Shown in pieces: positions 5,927 to 8,151 of a stretch of DNA of 8,151 nucleotides. The stretch's first letter is position 1, and every line of letters begins with the position of its first letter. Source of the stretch: Acidobacteriota bacterium (GTDB lineage: Bacteria; Acidobacteriota; Blastocatellia; Pyrinomonadales; Pyrinomonadaceae); NCBI GenBank assembly GCA_003222935.1, contig QHXL01000378.1, positions 1 through 8,151 on the forward strand, read 5' to 3'. The notes beneath the pieces are model-generated. The model was given only the letters and a program-made list of their open reading frames with translations, searched no databases and was not told the DNA's origin. The translations under genes and the position numbers were made by a program.

Positions 5927-6406
5927 GCAGCGTGCATTTCAAATGGTCGCTCATGAACTCCCGAATTCGAATCTGTGCAACCTGAAGGAACCTGACTTAT
6001 GTCTACAAGCAGTAAATCTTGTCTGGAGTCTAGACATCGTATCCAGATATCAGAAACTACCTGGTTTGACATGATTCACTTTCTTAGATTTCTCGGCATT
6101 TTTCAGGTATCGTTCCGTCACCGGTTTACGGCACGATAATTGGATCACTAGTGCGAACGAAGTTCGTCCATCAAGCAAGCCTCGATTGAAATTACCCCCC
6201 GCGTTTTGCGACTGTTTGAGTACAGTCTCAATTAGCGAAGTTCCTGCGCCTCTCAGCTTCGACAACCTCCCCCGATCCTAGGGTTAATTTATCTCCGACA
6301 TTCTTTACTCTGCGTTTGCGTTTGTTTCGCCCGACAAATTCAAACACACGCGCACCTAAACAAATCGCGATCTGTTTAGCGAATTTCCTCAAAAGGAGCG
6401 CGCCCA
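5927..6406 (+). other. 480-bp intergenic region without a recognisable gene
   Basis: Neither strand carries a recognisable protein; the short minus-strand frames here have no family resemblance. I see no tRNA, no clear terminator after the glycosidase and no strong promoter. TTGACA at 6066-6071 has no -10 at 16-18 bp. Minor symmetric motifs are GTCTAGAC (6028-6035) and CGAAC-GAA-GTTCG (6154-6166). The last part presumably contains the leader of the protease gene. Confidence 0.6.
6391..6398 (+). promoter_or_regulatory. Ribosome binding site of the S8 protease gene
   Basis: AAAAGGAG lies 8 nt upstream of the ATG at 6407 and fixes the start of this open frame. Confidence 0.85.
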
Positions 6407-8151
6407 ATGAACCGTCGTCTGTCCACACGTCCGGTCAAAGGAAATACCCAACCCAGTAAGAAACTAACATTACGAAATGTTTGGCTCATCATTATCGGCA
6501 TTGGCGCTCTAGCACTTCCCTTCTTCTTTTTGCCAGGCAGCAGTGCACAACGGTCGCAGTTGGGGCAGGATCGGAACGAACCCAAACCACCGGCGTCAAC
6601 GCGTGGCACTTATCAGAGCCCCGGCAACCGGCACAAATTGGTGGCCAGCGATCCTGAAACGGCAAGCAAGATTGAATCGCAGGGTGGACGATTAATTGCC
6701 GACTATTCCACTTACAAAATTTACGACGCAGACTCTGCTCTGATGGAGGCCCTTTCTGGAAATCCACAAGTTCAACTGCGCGACGAAGACAATGTCATTC
6801 AACTCAATGCAGGCCATATCGATACTGCGCAGAACGAGCTAAGGAACAACCGACCAGATATCCAGAACTTCTCCGGCAAACGCATGCACCTCATTCAGTT
6901 TGCTGGTCCGATAAAGCCTGAATGGTACAAAGCATTGCAGGATACTGGTATCCAGATAGTCACTTACATCCCCAGCAACACTTATCTGGTTTATGGCGAT
7001 GTCCGAAGTGTGAGACGAGTCCGGTCGTTCGCTGCGAGATCCAATACTGTTCAGTGGGACGGCGAATACAAAAGCGAATTCCGAATCGATCCCTCAGTCA
7101 GAAGACAAGCGTCTTCCAGCAAAGGCGCAAAGGCGGACCTGACTCCTCAAGGAGCAAAGGAGAGTGAAGGATACTTCTCAATTCAACTTGTTAAGGATGA
7201 TGTTGAAAACGCCGCAACACTCAAGCTGATCGACACACTCAAGCTCGAGCCGATCAAAAGTCAGGATGAGGTGCTGAATTACGTGGACCTCGTGGTGCGA
7301 ATGACCATTGATTCAGCAAATGAACTCTCCAGGCGCGGAGACGTCGTTTCAATCCAGGCCCGACCAACCCCGGTCAAATTCGATGAACGTCAGGATTGGA
7401 TCCTCGCTGGAAGTCTGACGCCAACTCCCGGGGATTATCTTGCTTACCTTATGGCCCACGGATTCGACCTTAGTACCATGTCGACTTTCGGTGTGAATAT
7501 TTCGGATAGCGGTGTCGATAACGGCACTACGACGCCCAACCATTTTGCTCTATATCTACTCGGCAATCCCCTTCCAGCTAATAGCCGCGTCGTTTACAAC
7601 CGGCTTGAGGGTACGCCGAACCCCGGCAGCACAATCCAAGGCTGCGATGGCCATGGAAACCTCAACGCAAACATTCTGAGTGCTTACGTGCCGACTGGTA
7701 CTGTAGGGGGTGTCAACTTTGGCGCTTTCCCTCATGCAGACGCGTCAGGCTTTCGTTATGGCCTTAGTGTCGCACCATTCGTGAAGCTTGGCTCTTCCGT
7801 GATCTTCGATCCCGATACGTTCACCAGTCCCGATTTTGAGGATCTTGAATCCAAGGCCTACAACAACGGCATGCGCATCAGTACGAATAGTTGGGGTGCG
7901 AATGTCGGTGGCGCCTACAACAGCGACTCGCAGCGTTACGACGCGTTAGTGCGCGATGCCCAACCTACCGGATCAACGTTCGCGACGGCAGGCAACCAGG
8001 AATACGTCATTTTGTTTAGTGCGGGGAATGCCGGTGCGGGTGGAAATACTGTCGGCTCACCCGGTACAGGTAAAAACGTGATCACAGTTGGTGCAGCGGA
8101 AGGGGTACATCCATTTGGTGGCAGTGATTTTTGTGGAATTGGAGACTCAGG
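6407..8151 (+). CDS. Secreted subtilisin-family (S8) serine protease, N-terminal 581 residues (runs off right edge)
   Basis: The frame is open from the ATG at 6407 to the end of the window. A basic N-terminus and hydrophobic segment (about 24-42, VWLIIIGIGALALPFFFLPG) with GSSAQ form a signal peptide. Residues about 75-330 form a long prodomain of two similar modules, including HLIQFAGPIKPEWYKALQDT (161-180) and TYLVYGD (192-198), a pattern I associate with large exported S8 proteases. The catalytic domain begins near 355: FGVNISDSGVD gives the catalytic D367, GCDGHGN the catalytic H416, ISTNSWG (491-497) the substrate-binding strand, and LFSAGNAG the oxyanion N541, followed by SPGTGKNVITVGA (551-563). 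The catalytic Ser (GTS motif) must lie beyond 8151. It is expected to be autoprocessed and extracellular or periplasmic. The substrate is unknown. Confidence 0.93.
   Translation, partial: MNRRLSTRPVKGNTQPSKKLTLRNVWLIIIGIGALALPFFFLPGSSAQRSQLGQDRNEPKPPASTRGTYQSPGNRHKLVASDPETASKIESQGGRLIADYSTYKIYDADSALMEALSGNPQVQLRDEDNVIQLNAGHIDTAQNELRNNRPDIQNFSGKRMHLIQFAGPIKPEWYKALQDTGIQIVTYIPSNTYLVYGDVRSVRRVRSFAARSNTVQWDGEYKSEFRIDPSVRRQASSSKGAKADLTPQGAKESEGYFSIQLVKDDVENAATLKLIDTLKLEPIKSQDEVLNYVDLVVRMTIDSANELSRRGDVVSIQARPTPVKFDERQDWILAGSLTPTPGDYLAYLMAHGFDLSTMSTFGVNISDSGVDNGTTTPNHFALYLLGNPLPANSRVVYNRLEGTPNPGSTIQGCDGHGNLNANILSAYVPTGTVGGVNFGAFPHADASGFRYGLSVAPFVKLGSSVIFDPDTFTSPDFEDLESKAYNNGMRISTNSWGANVGGAYNSDSQRYDALVRDAQPTGSTFATAGNQEYVILFSAGNAGAGGNTVGSPGTGKNVITVGAAEGVHPFGGSDFCGIGDS

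Noticed and set aside
5961..5985. TTCGAATC motif like a tRNA T-loop, as might be left at an integration site
   Set aside because: The flanking bases do not form a T-stem and no other tRNA arm can be found.
6154..6166. CGAAC-GAA-GTTCG, resembling a LexA/DinR-type SOS box
   Set aside because: The spacing is 3 rather than 4 bp, it lies about 240 bp from the nearest start, and the downstream gene is a protease; chance is likely.
1..8151. CRISPR array, rRNA or tRNA genes, insertion sequence with transposase
   Set aside because: No regularly spaced repeats, RNA gene signatures or transposase motifs were seen on either strand.

Overview
The window looks like chromosomal DNA from a mid-GC, free-living Gram-negative-type bacterium. 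An acidobacterium (Blastocatellia-like) is my best guess. The guess rests on three things: a CSLREA-type secreted beta-helix protein, a long-propeptide S8 protease with an 'HLIQFAGPI.PEW' N-terminal module, and orphan NarL-type response regulators. No marker gene is present, so the taxonomy is inference.

Layout. Positions 1-1655 are a minus-strand signalling block. A NarL/FixJ-type response regulator (1655-999) is followed, after a 237-nt spacer, by a stand-alone receiver protein (761-411). That gene is translationally coupled to the start of a secreted CSLREA-domain protein that runs off the left edge (398-1). The spacer holds a perfect 34-bp inverted repeat (879-912/938-971) and an 18-bp near-palindrome (851-868). 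Positions 1656-1833 are a divergent promoter region.

Positions 1834-4840 are a plus-strand two-gene module. The first gene is a 690-aa RecQ-type helicase with a C-terminal ComFC-like phosphoribosyltransferase (PRTase) domain. The second begins at the very next base and encodes a DprA/Smf (SLOG-superfamily) protein. Helicase, ComFC-like PRTase and DprA recall the ComFA-ComFC-DprA set of natural transformation, so a role in handling incoming single-stranded DNA or in anti-phage defence is plausible but not shown. The DprA gene is broken just after its RNRLIYAL motif. There a perfect 200-bp copy of the helicase gene's PRTase region (3633-3832) reappears at 4610-4809. This is either a recent duplication that inactivated dprA or an assembly artefact, and it is the most important thing to check here.

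Positions 4922-8151 hold two exported proteins on the plus strand. One is a signal-peptide-bearing probable TIM-barrel glycoside hydrolase (4922-5926). The other, after a 480-bp non-coding gap, is the N-terminal 581 residues of a subtilisin-family protease (6407 to beyond the right edge), whose catalytic Asp, His and oxyanion Asn are visible but whose Ser lies outside the window.
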